Both the position numbers and the translations under genes were made by a program. From assembly GCF_017464355.1 (NCBI RefSeq), contig NZ_JAFUAG010000020.1:1-46187 (forward strand): a DNA stretch of 46,187 bases, given 5' to 3'. Positions 13,527 to 21,782 of this stretch are shown piece after piece; position 1 is the first letter of the stretch, and each line of letters opens with the position of its first letter. The notes below the pieces were generated by a model, which ran no database searches, was not told the DNA's origin, and was given only the letters and a program-made list of their open reading frames with translations. This stretch comes from Ruminococcus sp. (GTDB lineage Bacteria > Bacillota > Clostridia > Oscillospirales > Ruminococcaceae).

Positions 13527-13541
13527 GAAAGGTTGAGTGCT

Positions 13542-13823
13542 ATGAAATATTTACCTAAGACTTATGTTTTTACTGATCGTGATGACTTTGAGATCTCTTA
13601 TGATGATATTATTGAACGCATTATGAAGGGATTTTATGAAGAATTCCGTTTAACTCCTTCTCGTTCTTCTATTCGCCTGGTCACTGTAGCCGAAGGTTTT
13701 TTATCGTCCGAATATCATGTTCAGGTGCTTTTTGTTCTGCTTGATACCAAAAAATGTGGTATGCTCCCGAAGCGTTATCTTCTTGATCTCTGGTCATGTT
13801 CTGTTGAAGTTCTTCCCTATTAA
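13542..13823 (+). CDS. 93-residue hypothetical phage protein at the right end
   Basis: Start at ATG 13542; TTG 13518 extends the frame into the repeat and is less likely. Only a weak AAAGG/GAG ribosome site is visible. The product is a mixed alpha/beta soluble protein (DFEISYDDIIERIMKGFYEEF, then SIRLVTVAEGFL and EYHVQVLFVLLDTKK). No family recognised. Codon choice (CGT, TCT, GAT, TAT) matches the phage genes and not the GC-richer flanking genes, which places it within the phage and puts the right end at the tRNA. Nearest neighbour is the tRNA terminator 17 bases downstream. Confidence 0.6.
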   Translation: MKYLPKTYVFTDRDDFEISYDDIIERIMKGFYEEFRLTPSRSSIRLVTVAEGFLSSEYHVQVLFVLLDTKKCGMLPKRYLLDLWSCSVEVLPY

Positions 13824-13838
13824 TGATGTTCTTATCAA

Positions 13839-13950
<112 letters not shown>

Positions 13951-13956
13951 ATATAA

Positions 13957-13984
13957 CAAAACCGCCCGCGAACGGACGGTTTTG
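13957..13984 (-). other. Hairpin between the two proline tRNAs
   Basis: CAAAACCG pairs with CGGTTTTG. On the minus strand only TTATAT follows, so it may be a weak terminator or a processing signal in a common transcript. Confidence 0.5.
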
Positions 13985-13993
13985 CTTTTTGTC

Positions 13994-14069
13994 TGGTCGG
14001 AGTGACGGGACTTGAACCCACGGCCTCTACCACCCCAAGGTAGCGCGCTACCACCTGCGCCACACCCCG
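13994..14069 (-). tRNA. tRNA-Pro (GGG)
   Basis: Minus strand, acceptor CGGGGTG/CACTCCG (one G-T), anticodon stem CTACC/GGTAG with loop TTGGGGT (anticodon GGG), T loop TTCAAGT, and an encoded CCA end. It is 43 bases upstream of tRNA-Pro(CGG) and shares its promoter. Confidence 0.93.
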
Positions 14070-14081
14070 ACGACAGTATCT

Positions 14082-14110
14082 ATTATAGCATATAGGGGGT
14101 CATTTGTCAA
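14082..14110 (-). promoter_or_regulatory. Promoter of the tRNA-Pro pair
   Basis: On the minus strand TTGACA (14105-14110) and TATAAT (14082-14087) are 17 nt apart, 12 bases before tRNA-Pro(GGG). Confidence 0.88.
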
Positions 14111-14177
14111 GTGTTTTTTGAAAAAATATTTTTCTTTTTTCAAATTGCTGAAAAGGGGCTATCTCGGGCAAAAAGCA

Positions 14178-14209
14178 GTGAACGAAGTGCCTTGCAACAC
14201 TTCGTTCAC
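14178..14209 (-). terminator. Terminator of the asparagine-synthase-like gene
   Basis: Perfect 12-bp stem GTGAACGAAGTG/CACTTCGTTCAC with an 8-nt loop; on the minus strand GCTTTTTGCC follows. Confidence 0.78.
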
Positions 14210-14252
14210 AAAATATTTTATAAATAACTATATTTTTATTTGCCCTGCGGAC

Positions 14253-15785
14253 TTATCTCTTCACAAAATACTCCTCGTACCATACCAGAAAAGTATAGAT
14301 AGTCCAGATCTTGCGCCAGTTATCGGAGTTCCCGCCGATGTAGTCAGCGAAGATAGCGTTTATCTCATCAAGGTCAAAGAACTTTGCAGCCATGTCACTG
14401 CTGAACTTAGCCCTGACGTCAGCGTTGTATCTCTCGTCAGCCAGCCAGATGCGTATGGGCACGATGAAGCCCAGCTTCTTGCGGAAGGCTATCTCCTCGG
14501 GCAGCACCTTTGCGGCTGCGGTGCGGAATGCCACCTTGTTCTGCTCCTCGTTCACCTTGAAACGGGAGGGCAGGCGGGAAGCTATGTCGAATACACGGCG
14601 GTCGGTCAGGGGCATTCTTATCTCCAGGCCTGCGGCTTCGCTCATCTTGTCAACGTTGAGGTATATGTCACCCTCCAGCCAGATCTGTATATCCACATCG
14701 GACATCTTTGTCAGGGGGTCAAGTTCCTCGGTCTCATCATAGATATACTTCACTAAGTCGATAGGCAGATATTCGGGGTCATAATGCTTAAGGATACGCT
14801 GCTTTTCCTCCTCCTTCATGATATTGGTGTTGCCCACATAGAAGGTCTTGAGGTTATCGCCGTATCTTTCAGCGTTGCGGTACATATTGTATCCGCCGAA
14901 GAACTCATCTGCGCCCTCACCCGAATAGCACAGCTTTGTATGCTCAGCGGTGGCCCTGCAGGCAATGGCGAATACTATAGCCGAGGCGTCGCCCAGGGGC
15001 TGCTCCATATTATACATAACATAGGGGACTATATCAAAATACTGCTCGGGAGTTATCTTGCAGCGGTTATTCTTTCTGCCGAGGATATCAGCTGTCTGCT
15101 TTGCCAGGCCGCTTTCGTCGAAGCGCTCGTCATCGTAGCCGCAGGAATCTGTCACCTGCACATCAGACATGGCCAGCACATAGGAAGAATCCACACCGCC
15201 CGAAAGGAAGCTTTCTGCGGTCTCGCCCTCCTCCTTCACCTCGGGGAAGATGTTCTTTATGGTCGAATGTATCTCGTCAGCCCATTCCTCCAGGCTCCTG
15301 CTCTCGTCGGGGCGGAACTCGGGGCGCCAGTAGCGGATCAGCTCTGTTTGTCCGTTTTTATGGACAAGATAGTGTCCGGGCATAAGCTTCTTCACGCCCT
15401 TGAAGAATGTGTCCTCGCCTGCAACGTAGGTCAGGCTCATGTATATCTGGAGCATTTTCTCGTTAAGCTCCTTCACGAAGCCCTCCTGCTCCATAACACG
15501 GCGGATAGTTGTGCCGTACAGCAGCCTGCCGTCCCCGGTGACATAGTAATAGAAAGGCTTTGTGCCGAAATGGTCGCGCACGCAGAAGACCTCATCGCCG
15601 TCCTCGATAGCAAAGGCGAACATACCGTAAAGGTGGTCAGCGACTTCCCTGCCCCACTTCTCATATGCCTTTATTATTATGGCCTTTTCCCTCTCTGCAC
15701 GGCCGAGCTTTTCATCAATGCCAAGCTCTTCGCAAAGCCCCCGCCAGTTGCGGATATGACCTCTGTATTCCTTTAATTCTGTCAT
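14253..15785 (-). CDS. Asparagine-synthetase-like protein lacking the glutaminase N-terminus
   Basis: 510 residues from ATG 15785, with AGAGGTG upstream. Residues 1-150 align with the later part of a class II glutamine amidotransferase domain (GMFAFAI at 54-60, RDHFGTKPFYY at 70-80) but the first ~60 residues of AsnB, including the catalytic Cys2, are absent. Residues 185-500 are the synthetase domain with the ATP-pyrophosphatase motif SGGVDSS (195-201) and YSGEGADEFFGGY. It should therefore form asparagine, or another amide, from aspartate and ATP using free ammonia, not glutamine. The strong ribosome site at the short start argues against a truncated reading. Single gene; a TATAAT on the minus strand lies about 40 bases upstream. 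Confidence 0.82.
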   Translation of the reverse strand: MTELKEYRGHIRNWRGLCEELGIDEKLGRAEREKAIIIKAYEKWGREVADHLYGMFAFAIEDGDEVFCVRDHFGTKPFYYYVTGDGRLLYGTTIRRVMEQEGFVKELNEKMLQIYMSLTYVAGEDTFFKGVKKLMPGHYLVHKNGQTELIRYWRPEFRPDESRSLEEWADEIHSTIKNIFPEVKEEGETAESFLSGGVDSSYVLAMSDVQVTDSCGYDDERFDESGLAKQTADILGRKNNRCKITPEQYFDIVPYVMYNMEQPLGDASAIVFAIACRATAEHTKLCYSGEGADEFFGGYNMYRNAERYGDNLKTFYVGNTNIMKEEEKQRILKHYDPEYLPIDLVKYIYDETEELDPLTKMSDVDIQIWLEGDIYLNVDKMSEAAGLEIRMPLTDRRVFDIASRLPSRFKVNEEQNKVAFRTAAAKVLPEEIAFRKKLGFIVPIRIWLADERYNADVRAKFSSDMAAKFFDLDEINAIFADYIGGNSDNWRKIWTIYTFLVWYEEYFVKR

Positions 15786-15913
15786 TTGGTACACCTCTTT
15801 TAAAAAATATATCACTACATATTATAGCACAACCCCGCTGTAAATGCAAGGTCAGCAGAAATTTTTTACATAAAAAGGCTTTCCTCCCCAAAAGGAAGAA
15901 AGCCTGTGTGACC

Positions 15914-16639
15914 TTATTTGCGTGAGTCGATGACGAATTTGCGGCAGTATTTCTTGACAAAGTCCTCCATGTTCTCATCGAACATTCTCTTCAGCTTTTC
16001 GCTGGATATGCCCCCTGCGGTATTCTCGTCGATGACCCAGATCTTGTAGGCCTCGTTAGAAGCGTAAAGGGACGCTGCGTTATAGTCGTAAACATCATCT
16101 ACCATTTCAGCAGCCTTCTGTCCGTCAAGGGCAATCTCGTTGACCTTATCGCCTATCATGCCCGACTGCATAACGTGGTGCGCCATATCCTCAGCCTTGT
16201 ACTCAGCGTCACCGCTGTTGTCGAATTCCATAACAGCCCTTTCAAAGAACATCTCGTTCTTCACCAGCAGCTGATAAGCGTAGATGGCATAGCGCTTTTT
16301 GCCTGCCATTATGGAAGTATCTGTAAATGCGTGTTCACCCACAATGGAAACGCTGTCGGGTATGGGCATGGGGTGCAGCTTTTTGCAGCTGAAAAAGGCG
16401 GTGGCGCCTATCATCTTAACGCCCTCGGGGATATTGACCTTCCTGAGATGACGGCAGCAGCCGAAAGCATAGTCACCGATGACCTGCACACTGTCGGGCA
16501 GGGTCACGAACCTCAGGGTACTGCAGCCGCCGAAGGCAGCCTCACCTATCTCGGTGACACCGTCGGGTACAGTTATCTCGGAAACGCCCTCTTCTTCAAT
16601 ATATCCTGTAAGTATACCGTTCTCTATCTCAAATGCCAT
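15914..16639 (-). CDS. Leucine-rich-repeat (BspA/LRR_5) protein
   Basis: 241 residues from ATG 16639, after GGAGGGAT. Residues 15-110 hold four LRR_5 repeats of about 23 residues: ITVPDGVTEIGEAAFGGC, VTLPDSVQVIGDYAFGCC, VNIPEGVKMIGATAFFSC, MPIPDSVSIVGEHAFTD. The C-terminal 130 residues are helical and unrecognised, with conserved-looking aromatic and acidic residues. There is no signal peptide, although most BspA-type repeats are on surface proteins, so this one should act inside the cell in protein binding. Single gene with no apparent operon partner. Confidence 0.8.
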   Translation of the reverse strand: MAFEIENGILTGYIEEEGVSEITVPDGVTEIGEAAFGGCSTLRFVTLPDSVQVIGDYAFGCCRHLRKVNIPEGVKMIGATAFFSCKKLHPMPIPDSVSIVGEHAFTDTSIMAGKKRYAIYAYQLLVKNEMFFERAVMEFDNSGDAEYKAEDMAHHVMQSGMIGDKVNEIALDGQKAAEMVDDVYDYNAASLYASNEAYKIWVIDENTAGGISSEKLKRMFDENMEDFVKKYCRKFVIDSRK

Positions 16640-16846
16640 TGTACATCCCTCCATATTATCGCTGTAAATATGTGACTTTATAAAAACCCTTATATAATTA
16701 TATTACATTTTACCATAATTGTCAATGGGGCGCCAGTAAAAACTGTCAAAAAAACTATTTTGGACATATTCTTTTTACATATCCTACAGTTTCCCGGGAG
16801 AGTCGGTCAGAGCGCCATGCTGTCGGGGAGGATAATGAACGTTTTC

Positions 16847-17785
16847 TCAGCGGCGGTCAAGGTCGATGAACTCCAGCAGTATCACCGAAAGCAGCGCAAA
16901 GCCTGCGATGAACAGACCCAGATTTCTCCAGCACTGCAGGACGTTTGCGGTACTGGACTCATATCTCTTGTCCTGGTTGTTGCTGCCGCACTGGAGCATA
17001 AGCTCGTTCTTGCGCTTTGAGGCGGTGATGAAGTCAAGCATTTCATCAACGGGTTTCTCGCCCTCTATCTCCAAGCTGCGCATTTTGCTCATGGAAGTCC
17101 ACAGTGAGGTCATGGGCAGTGAATTATACTCACCCTGGGCGCACAAGGCTGTCAGTCCCCATTTGGAAACTGTCAGGTAGGACATTTTATATGCGTTGCC
17201 CGTCAGGGAGAAAAAGCCCCCCGAGAATATCAGCTGGAATATGAGCAGGAACGGCACCACCGTCATGGCGGTAGTGGTGTTCTTCACCAGCGCCGAGATG
17301 AACAGGGCTATCATATCTGCGGCATAGGTAATAAGGAACATGGTCAGGAACAGGTCTGCCATGGGGTGGAAAACATAGCCCACTGTGGGCATTTTCACCT
17401 TTGCCACCATCATGATGAGTATGGTTATGGCCGCCTGGCAGCTGCACAGAAAGGCCTGGTAGAGCATATGGGCGAACACATATGATGTCATGTGCAGACC
17501 TCCGCGATGCTCCCGCTTGATGATAGGTCTTTCACGGCAGATGACCTGTATTGAGTTGAAAAAGCCGTTCCAGATACATATGCAGGAGAAGGCAAAGGCT
17601 CCCCTCAGGGTACCCTCCATGGACACGTTCATCTTTTTGCCCACCACGAAGGATACAAGGCCTGAGATGAATGCCGCCATGGGCATTACCTTCCAGTCAT
17701 TGCGGAATATGAACATACGAAACAGCTTGCCCAGGTACACGAAGGTCTGGCGCAACCTGCCTGTGTGTCTTATCTTGGTATCCAT
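16847..17785 (-). CDS. ABC-2 type exporter permease
   Basis: 312 residues. Six hydrophobic segments: near 38-58, 63-82, 105-130, 143-167, 175-200 (VVPFLLIFQLIFSGGFF) and 285-305. Between the last two lies a 90-residue charged region. The organisation fits the ABC-2 (ABCG-like) permease family. Its start shares a base with the stop of the ATPase gene (TGATG), so the two are translationally coupled and form one exporter. The substrate cannot be deduced. Confidence 0.82.
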   Translation of the reverse strand: MDTKIRHTGRLRQTFVYLGKLFRMFIFRNDWKVMPMAAFISGLVSFVVGKKMNVSMEGTLRGAFAFSCICIWNGFFNSIQVICRERPIIKREHRGGLHMTSYVFAHMLYQAFLCSCQAAITILIMMVAKVKMPTVGYVFHPMADLFLTMFLITYAADMIALFISALVKNTTTAMTVVPFLLIFQLIFSGGFFSLTGNAYKMSYLTVSKWGLTALCAQGEYNSLPMTSLWTSMSKMRSLEIEGEKPVDEMLDFITASKRKNELMLQCGSNNQDKRYESSTANVLQCWRNLGLFIAGFALLSVILLEFIDLDRR

Positions 17786-19098
17786 CAGGCTTCACCTCCT
17801 GCCGCAAGGGCTGCATATTTTCTGACAAAGTCGTCTGCCCTGCCCTCGCCGCCCTCTTCTCTGCGGTTTATGGACATGAGTATCTCTTCCATGGAATTCT
17901 TCCCGAAGAAGCTGTAGGCTTCCTTTATGGGGCCGTAATAGGCAAGTCTGCCCGTGCGGCGGACGTCCTTGGCCACCACGATGACATCATCGAAAAGGTC
18001 GGCCACACGGTCGGGGGTATGGGTAATGACTATGACTATCTTGCCGCTGTCGGCAATGTCACGAAGCTTCTCGAAAAGGGCTCTCGCCATTACTCCGTCA
18101 AGTCCCGAGTCGGGCTCGTCCAGTATGAACAGTGAGGGGTCGGATATGTACTCCATGGCGATGGACAGCCTTTTGCGCTGTCCTCCCGAAAGCTTGTCCA
18201 CCAGGCTGCTTTTAACGGGGGTAAGCCCGAAGATATCCAGTACCTCATTTATCCTGCTGCGGCGGACTTCGCTTTTCATATCCGCAGGCAGGCGCAGGCT
18301 GGCAGCGTCCGAAAGGGTGCGGTACACCGTATCACTGCCCCGTACCAGATCCTGCTGGGGCACGAAGCCTATATCGTACTTCATCTTGTTGTACTCTTTG
18401 TACACGTTGCTGTCCCCCAGGGTGATGACGGCCTTGGCCTTTTCATAGCCAGTTACCGCATTGAGGAAAGTGGTCTTGCCTGCACCCGACCCTCCCAGCA
18501 GCAGCACCAGATGTCCCAGGGGGATATTCATGTGTATATCCTTCAGCAGCACCTTGGTCTTAAGAAAATTCACCGCCGTGCGCCTGTCGATGTTTATGGA
18601 AAGACCCGGGGCTGTCAGGTCAACTTCAAGTCCGCTGACCTCGGGGGCTGCGCTTTCCTCGTCAAAGGGGTAGCCCTCTATGGTCCTGAAACCAGGCACA
18701 AAGCCCCATATGCCTGCACACAGCCATTCTGCCAGCAGCCAGAGTATCACCCACAGCCTGCTCCTCCCGAAGGAGTCGCACAGGCCGAAATATATACGCA
18801 GGCTGAATATGGTAAGGGGTATGAGGATTATGAGCAGCACCATGGCCGAGACAAGGTACTGCCACGAACCTCTCTTGAACAGTGCTGTGGCCACAAAGGC
18901 TGCCTGCATACCTATCTCCAGCAGTACGATCGCTCTGCCCTCGCTCTCCTTACGGGCACATATGCCCTGTTCATATCTTCTCAGAAAAGGTATCAGCGAA
19001 TGCCAGCCCTTTCTTCCACATTTAGTGAATATCCGCCACAGGCCGATCATGCCCAGCAGCTCAGCCAGCAGACTCAGCGCCCCGATCCTGTCCATCAT
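17785..19098 (-). CDS. ABC exporter ATPase with N-terminal membrane domain
   Basis: 437 residues. Residues 1-140 contain about four membrane segments with a tryptophan-rich KCGRKGWHSLIPF motif after the first, as in small DUF5684-type membrane domains. Residues 155-400 are an ABC ATPase: Walker A GGSGAGKT (202-209), Q-loop FVPQQD, signature LSGGQRKR, Walker B LFILDEPDSGLDG and switch His in VITHTP. The ATPase is of the ABCG/white type that pairs with ABC-2 permeases such as the coupled gene downstream. Start overlaps the adenosine deaminase stop by 4 bases (ATGA). Confidence 0.83.
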   Translation of the reverse strand: MMDRIGALSLLAELLGMIGLWRIFTKCGRKGWHSLIPFLRRYEQGICARKESEGRAIVLLEIGMQAAFVATALFKRGSWQYLVSAMVLLIILIPLTIFSLRIYFGLCDSFGRSRLWVILWLLAEWLCAGIWGFVPGFRTIEGYPFDEESAAPEVSGLEVDLTAPGLSINIDRRTAVNFLKTKVLLKDIHMNIPLGHLVLLLGGSGAGKTTFLNAVTGYEKAKAVITLGDSNVYKEYNKMKYDIGFVPQQDLVRGSDTVYRTLSDAASLRLPADMKSEVRRSRINEVLDIFGLTPVKSSLVDKLSGGQRKRLSIAMEYISDPSLFILDEPDSGLDGVMARALFEKLRDIADSGKIVIVITHTPDRVADLFDDVIVVAKDVRRTGRLAYYGPIKEAYSFFGKNSMEEILMSINRREEGGEGRADDFVRKYAALAAGGEA

Positions 19099-20108
19099 AA
19101 GCTCTCCCCCTCCCGCAGCAGTTCTTTCATGAGCATGGCTTTTCTTTCATCGGAGGTGAATGCGGCCTCCACAGAATTTTCAAGCAGCGTCCTTTCTTCC
19201 TCTGACGTGATACCGAAAGCTTTGCGCACATAGTCAAATTCCTCGGCTATGGTGGTGTTCTCGATAGCGGGGTCATCGGTGTTCAGGGTGACTTTAAGCC
19301 CCCTTGCGAGGAAGTCCTTCAGCGGGTAGGCAGACATATCCTCCACCGCATGGGTCATGCGGTTGCTGGTAGGGCACATCTCAAGATATATGCCTTTTTC
19401 CGCCGCCAGCGCCATGAGGTCTTCGTCCTCGCAGATACGCACCCCATGGCCTATGCGTGCCGCCCCGAACTCAATGGCTCTGCGGACGCTCTCCGCACCG
19501 TCGGCCTCACCTGCGTGAATGGTAAAGGGTATGCCCGCAGCCCTTGCCTCAGCAAAGATGTCAGCGTAGTCAGCAGTGGGAAAAAGCCCCTCTGCCCCTG
19601 CAAGGTCTAGGGCTGTGACACCGCCGTCCTTCACCAGGTACTTACCTGCCAGGCGGACAGTCTCAAGGTTTGCCGCCTTGTTGTCTGCCCCCCGCATACA
19701 GCAGAGTATGAGGTTTACAGGCAGTTCTGTCCTTTCAAGGCCTGCAAGGGCGGCTTTCACGGCCTGCTCCTGCGTGAGCCCCTTATCGGTATGCAGCTGG
19801 GGAGCAAAGCGTATCTCCGCATAGATGAGCCCCTGTCTGCGCAGTTCTTCCGCCGTAAGATAAACGCATTCGCTGATAGCCTCAGCCGTCTGCAAAAGGC
19901 TCAGTGGAAGCTCAAAGCACCGCAGAAAATCGTTAAGGTCACGGCAGTCCTCCCCCACCGAGAGCATATCTGCCAGCTCTTCGTCAGCGGGCAGTTCAAT
20001 GCCCTGCATATCCGCCAGCCTGCGGGCAATAGCGGGTGTCACCGCACCGTCAAGATGCAGGTGCAGGTCGATATATTTTTCAGCATGATAAAGCTTGTTT
20101 TCGTTCAT
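19095..20108 (-). CDS. add: Adenosine deaminase
   Basis: 337 residues. Metal ligands are visible in HLHLDG (16-21), and in the HAGEADG motif (near 197), followed by IGHGVRI and the catalytic NTDDP (near 280). The protein converts adenosine or deoxyadenosine to (deoxy)inosine in the cytoplasm for purine salvage. Length is normal. The ribosome site is GGAG at suitable distance. It is the first gene of an operon with the two ABC genes; the overlap with the ATPase gene suggests co-translation, so the exporter might handle nucleosides, though that is only context. A promoter lies at 20148-20176. Confidence 0.9.
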   Translation of the reverse strand: MNENKLYHAEKYIDLHLHLDGAVTPAIARRLADMQGIELPADEELADMLSVGEDCRDLNDFLRCFELPLSLLQTAEAISECVYLTAEELRRQGLIYAEIRFAPQLHTDKGLTQEQAVKAALAGLERTELPVNLILCCMRGADNKAANLETVRLAGKYLVKDGGVTALDLAGAEGLFPTADYADIFAEARAAGIPFTIHAGEADGAESVRRAIEFGAARIGHGVRICEDEDLMALAAEKGIYLEMCPTSNRMTHAVEDMSAYPLKDFLARGLKVTLNTDDPAIENTTIAEEFDYVRKAFGITSEEERTLLENSVEAAFTSDERKAMLMKELLREGESL

Positions 20109-20147
20109 ATGATATCTCCGTAAATGAAAAAACTTCTAACTAATTAT

Positions 20148-20176
20148 ATTTTACTACTGCTTTACCCGTTTGTCAA
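20148..20176 (-). promoter_or_regulatory. Promoter of the add-ABC operon
   Basis: On the minus strand TTGACA (20171-20176) and TAAAAT (20148-20153), 17 nt apart. Confidence 0.75.
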
Positions 20177-20265
20177 CAATTTATTGCAAATTATTCAGGC
20201 CAAGTGGGTAATTTTTCGGGCGGATATCAAATATCTTACGATGAATGTCAGTTTTTTCACATCCC

Positions 20266-20294
20266 TTGAAAAGCTCCCTGTTTTATGTTAAAAT
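20266..20294 (+). promoter_or_regulatory. Promoter of the fucosidase gene
   Basis: TTGAAA (20266-20271) and TAAAAT (20289-20294), 17 nt apart, about 20 bases before GGAGGG and the ATG. Divergent from the add promoter. Confidence 0.75.
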
Positions 20295-20315
20295 ATTCCT
20301 GTCAGGAGGGATATC

Positions 20316-21719
20316 ATGGATATGGACGAAAGACTTGTGAGCATAGTGCCGAGCGAGCGGCAGCTGCGGCACCAGTGCCTTGAATTTTACGCATTCATAC
20401 ATTTTACGGTGAATACTTTCACGGACAGGGAGTGGGGGGACGGCAGTGAAGAAACCGCCGTATTCGACCCGAAAAGCTTCGATGCAGAGCAGTGGGCAAA
20501 AGCGGTGAAGTCTGCGGGCATGAGGGGGCTGATACTTACCTGCAAGCACCACGACGGCTTCTGCCTGTGGGACACTGCGACCACCCGCCACAGCGCCATG
20601 TACAGCCCCTTTGGCAGAGATGCGGTGCGGGAGGTCTCCACGGCCTGCAAAAAGCACGGGCTGGCTTTCGGGGTGTATCTTTCCCCCTGGGACAGGCATT
20701 GTCCCCTGTACGGCAATGGTCGAGAATACGATGACTTCTTCATCGCCCAGCTGACAGAACTGCTGACAGGCTACGGCGAGATATTCTCCGTCTGGTTCGA
20801 CGGTGCCTGCGGTGAGGGTGCAAACGGCAGAAAGCAGTATTACGACTGGGAGAGGTACTATGCTGTCATACGAAAGCTTCAGCCGAATGCCTGCATATCC
20901 GTCTGCGGACCCGATGTGCGCTGGTGCGGCAACGAGGCGGGTCACACCAGGCCTGCTGAATGGAGCGTAGTTCCCGCAAGGACGAGAGATACCGAGAAGA
21001 TAGCCGAGCAAAGCCAGCAGGAGGACAGCAGCGAGTTCAGGCAGCGGAAGATAAGCGCATGGGACGAAGATCTGGGCAGCAGGAAGGCTCTTGAAAATGA
21101 GGAGGAGCTGGTCTGGTACCCTGCGGAGGTAAATACTTCCATACGCCCCGGGTGGTTCTGGCATGAGAGCGAGGACGACAGAGTCCGAAGCCTGGAAGAG
21201 CTTGCAGATATCTACATGAGGTCGGTGGGGCGCAATGCCGCTTTCCTGCTGAACGTTCCCCCCACGAGGGAGGGGCTGATACACGAAAACGATGTGAAGC
21301 GTCTTGGGGAGCTGGGGCAGTTTCTCCGTGAAGCATTCGGGGATAATATTCTTGCATACGCAAAGCTTTCTGCTGACAGCGAGGCCGAGGGTCATTCGGT
21401 GGAGGGGCTTGTCACCGAGGACTATGAAAGCTTCTACATGGCAAAAAACAGCAGGGCGGAGATAGCCATTGACCTCGGCAAAGATGAGCCCATAGGCTAT
21501 GTTGTACTGAAAGAGAATATAAAACTCAGCCAGCGGGTGGAGAGCTTCTGCGTTGATATATGGGATAAGGGGCAGTTCAAGCAGGTGTATGAGGGCACGG
21601 TCATCGGGTACAAGAGGATAGTCCCCATGAATGGTATCAGCACCGCAAAGCTGCGCATACGCATAACAGATTCCCGCATGGCGCCCACCCTGGCCTTTGC
21701 GGGGGTATACAGGGCATAA
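20316..21719 (+). CDS. Alpha-L-fucosidase, GH29, cytoplasmic
   Basis: 467 residues with GGAGGGAT before the ATG. The (beta/alpha)8 GH29 domain covers about 15-340: FDPKSFDAEQW, KHHDGFCLWDT (77-87), YLSPWD and VWFDGACG with nucleophile Asp162, then NAAFLLNVPPTREGLI. Residues 350-467 form a beta-sandwich, discoidin-like. No signal peptide, so it should act on imported fucosides (host-glycan or plant oligosaccharide fragments) inside the cell. Monocistronic, flanked by a promoter and a terminator. Several GH29 members take only alpha-1,3/4 linkages; the subclass is not resolved here. Confidence 0.88.
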   Translation: MDMDERLVSIVPSERQLRHQCLEFYAFIHFTVNTFTDREWGDGSEETAVFDPKSFDAEQWAKAVKSAGMRGLILTCKHHDGFCLWDTATTRHSAMYSPFGRDAVREVSTACKKHGLAFGVYLSPWDRHCPLYGNGREYDDFFIAQLTELLTGYGEIFSVWFDGACGEGANGRKQYYDWERYYAVIRKLQPNACISVCGPDVRWCGNEAGHTRPAEWSVVPARTRDTEKIAEQSQQEDSSEFRQRKISAWDEDLGSRKALENEEELVWYPAEVNTSIRPGWFWHESEDDRVRSLEELADIYMRSVGRNAAFLLNVPPTREGLIHENDVKRLGELGQFLREAFGDNILAYAKLSADSEAEGHSVEGLVTEDYESFYMAKNSRAEIAIDLGKDEPIGYVVLKENIKLSQRVESFCVDIWDKGQFKQVYEGTVIGYKRIVPMNGISTAKLRIRITDSRMAPTLAFAGVYRA

Positions 21720-21720
21720 A

Positions 21721-21752
21721 AAACAGGCATCGCTCGTCTGCGGTGCCTGTTT
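21721..21752 (+). terminator. Terminator of the fucosidase gene
   Basis: AAACAGGCA pairs with TGCCTGTTT around a 14-nt loop; CATTTATTTATATCTTTT follows. It also separates the convergent permease gene. Confidence 0.75.
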
Positions 21753-21782
21753 CATTTATTTATATCTTTTATTCTTTGAAAG

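Noticed and set aside
20283-21755. 490-residue minus-strand frame opposite the fucosidase
   Set aside because: Antisense shadow: GH29 motifs are clear on the plus strand, with promoter, ribosome site and terminator.
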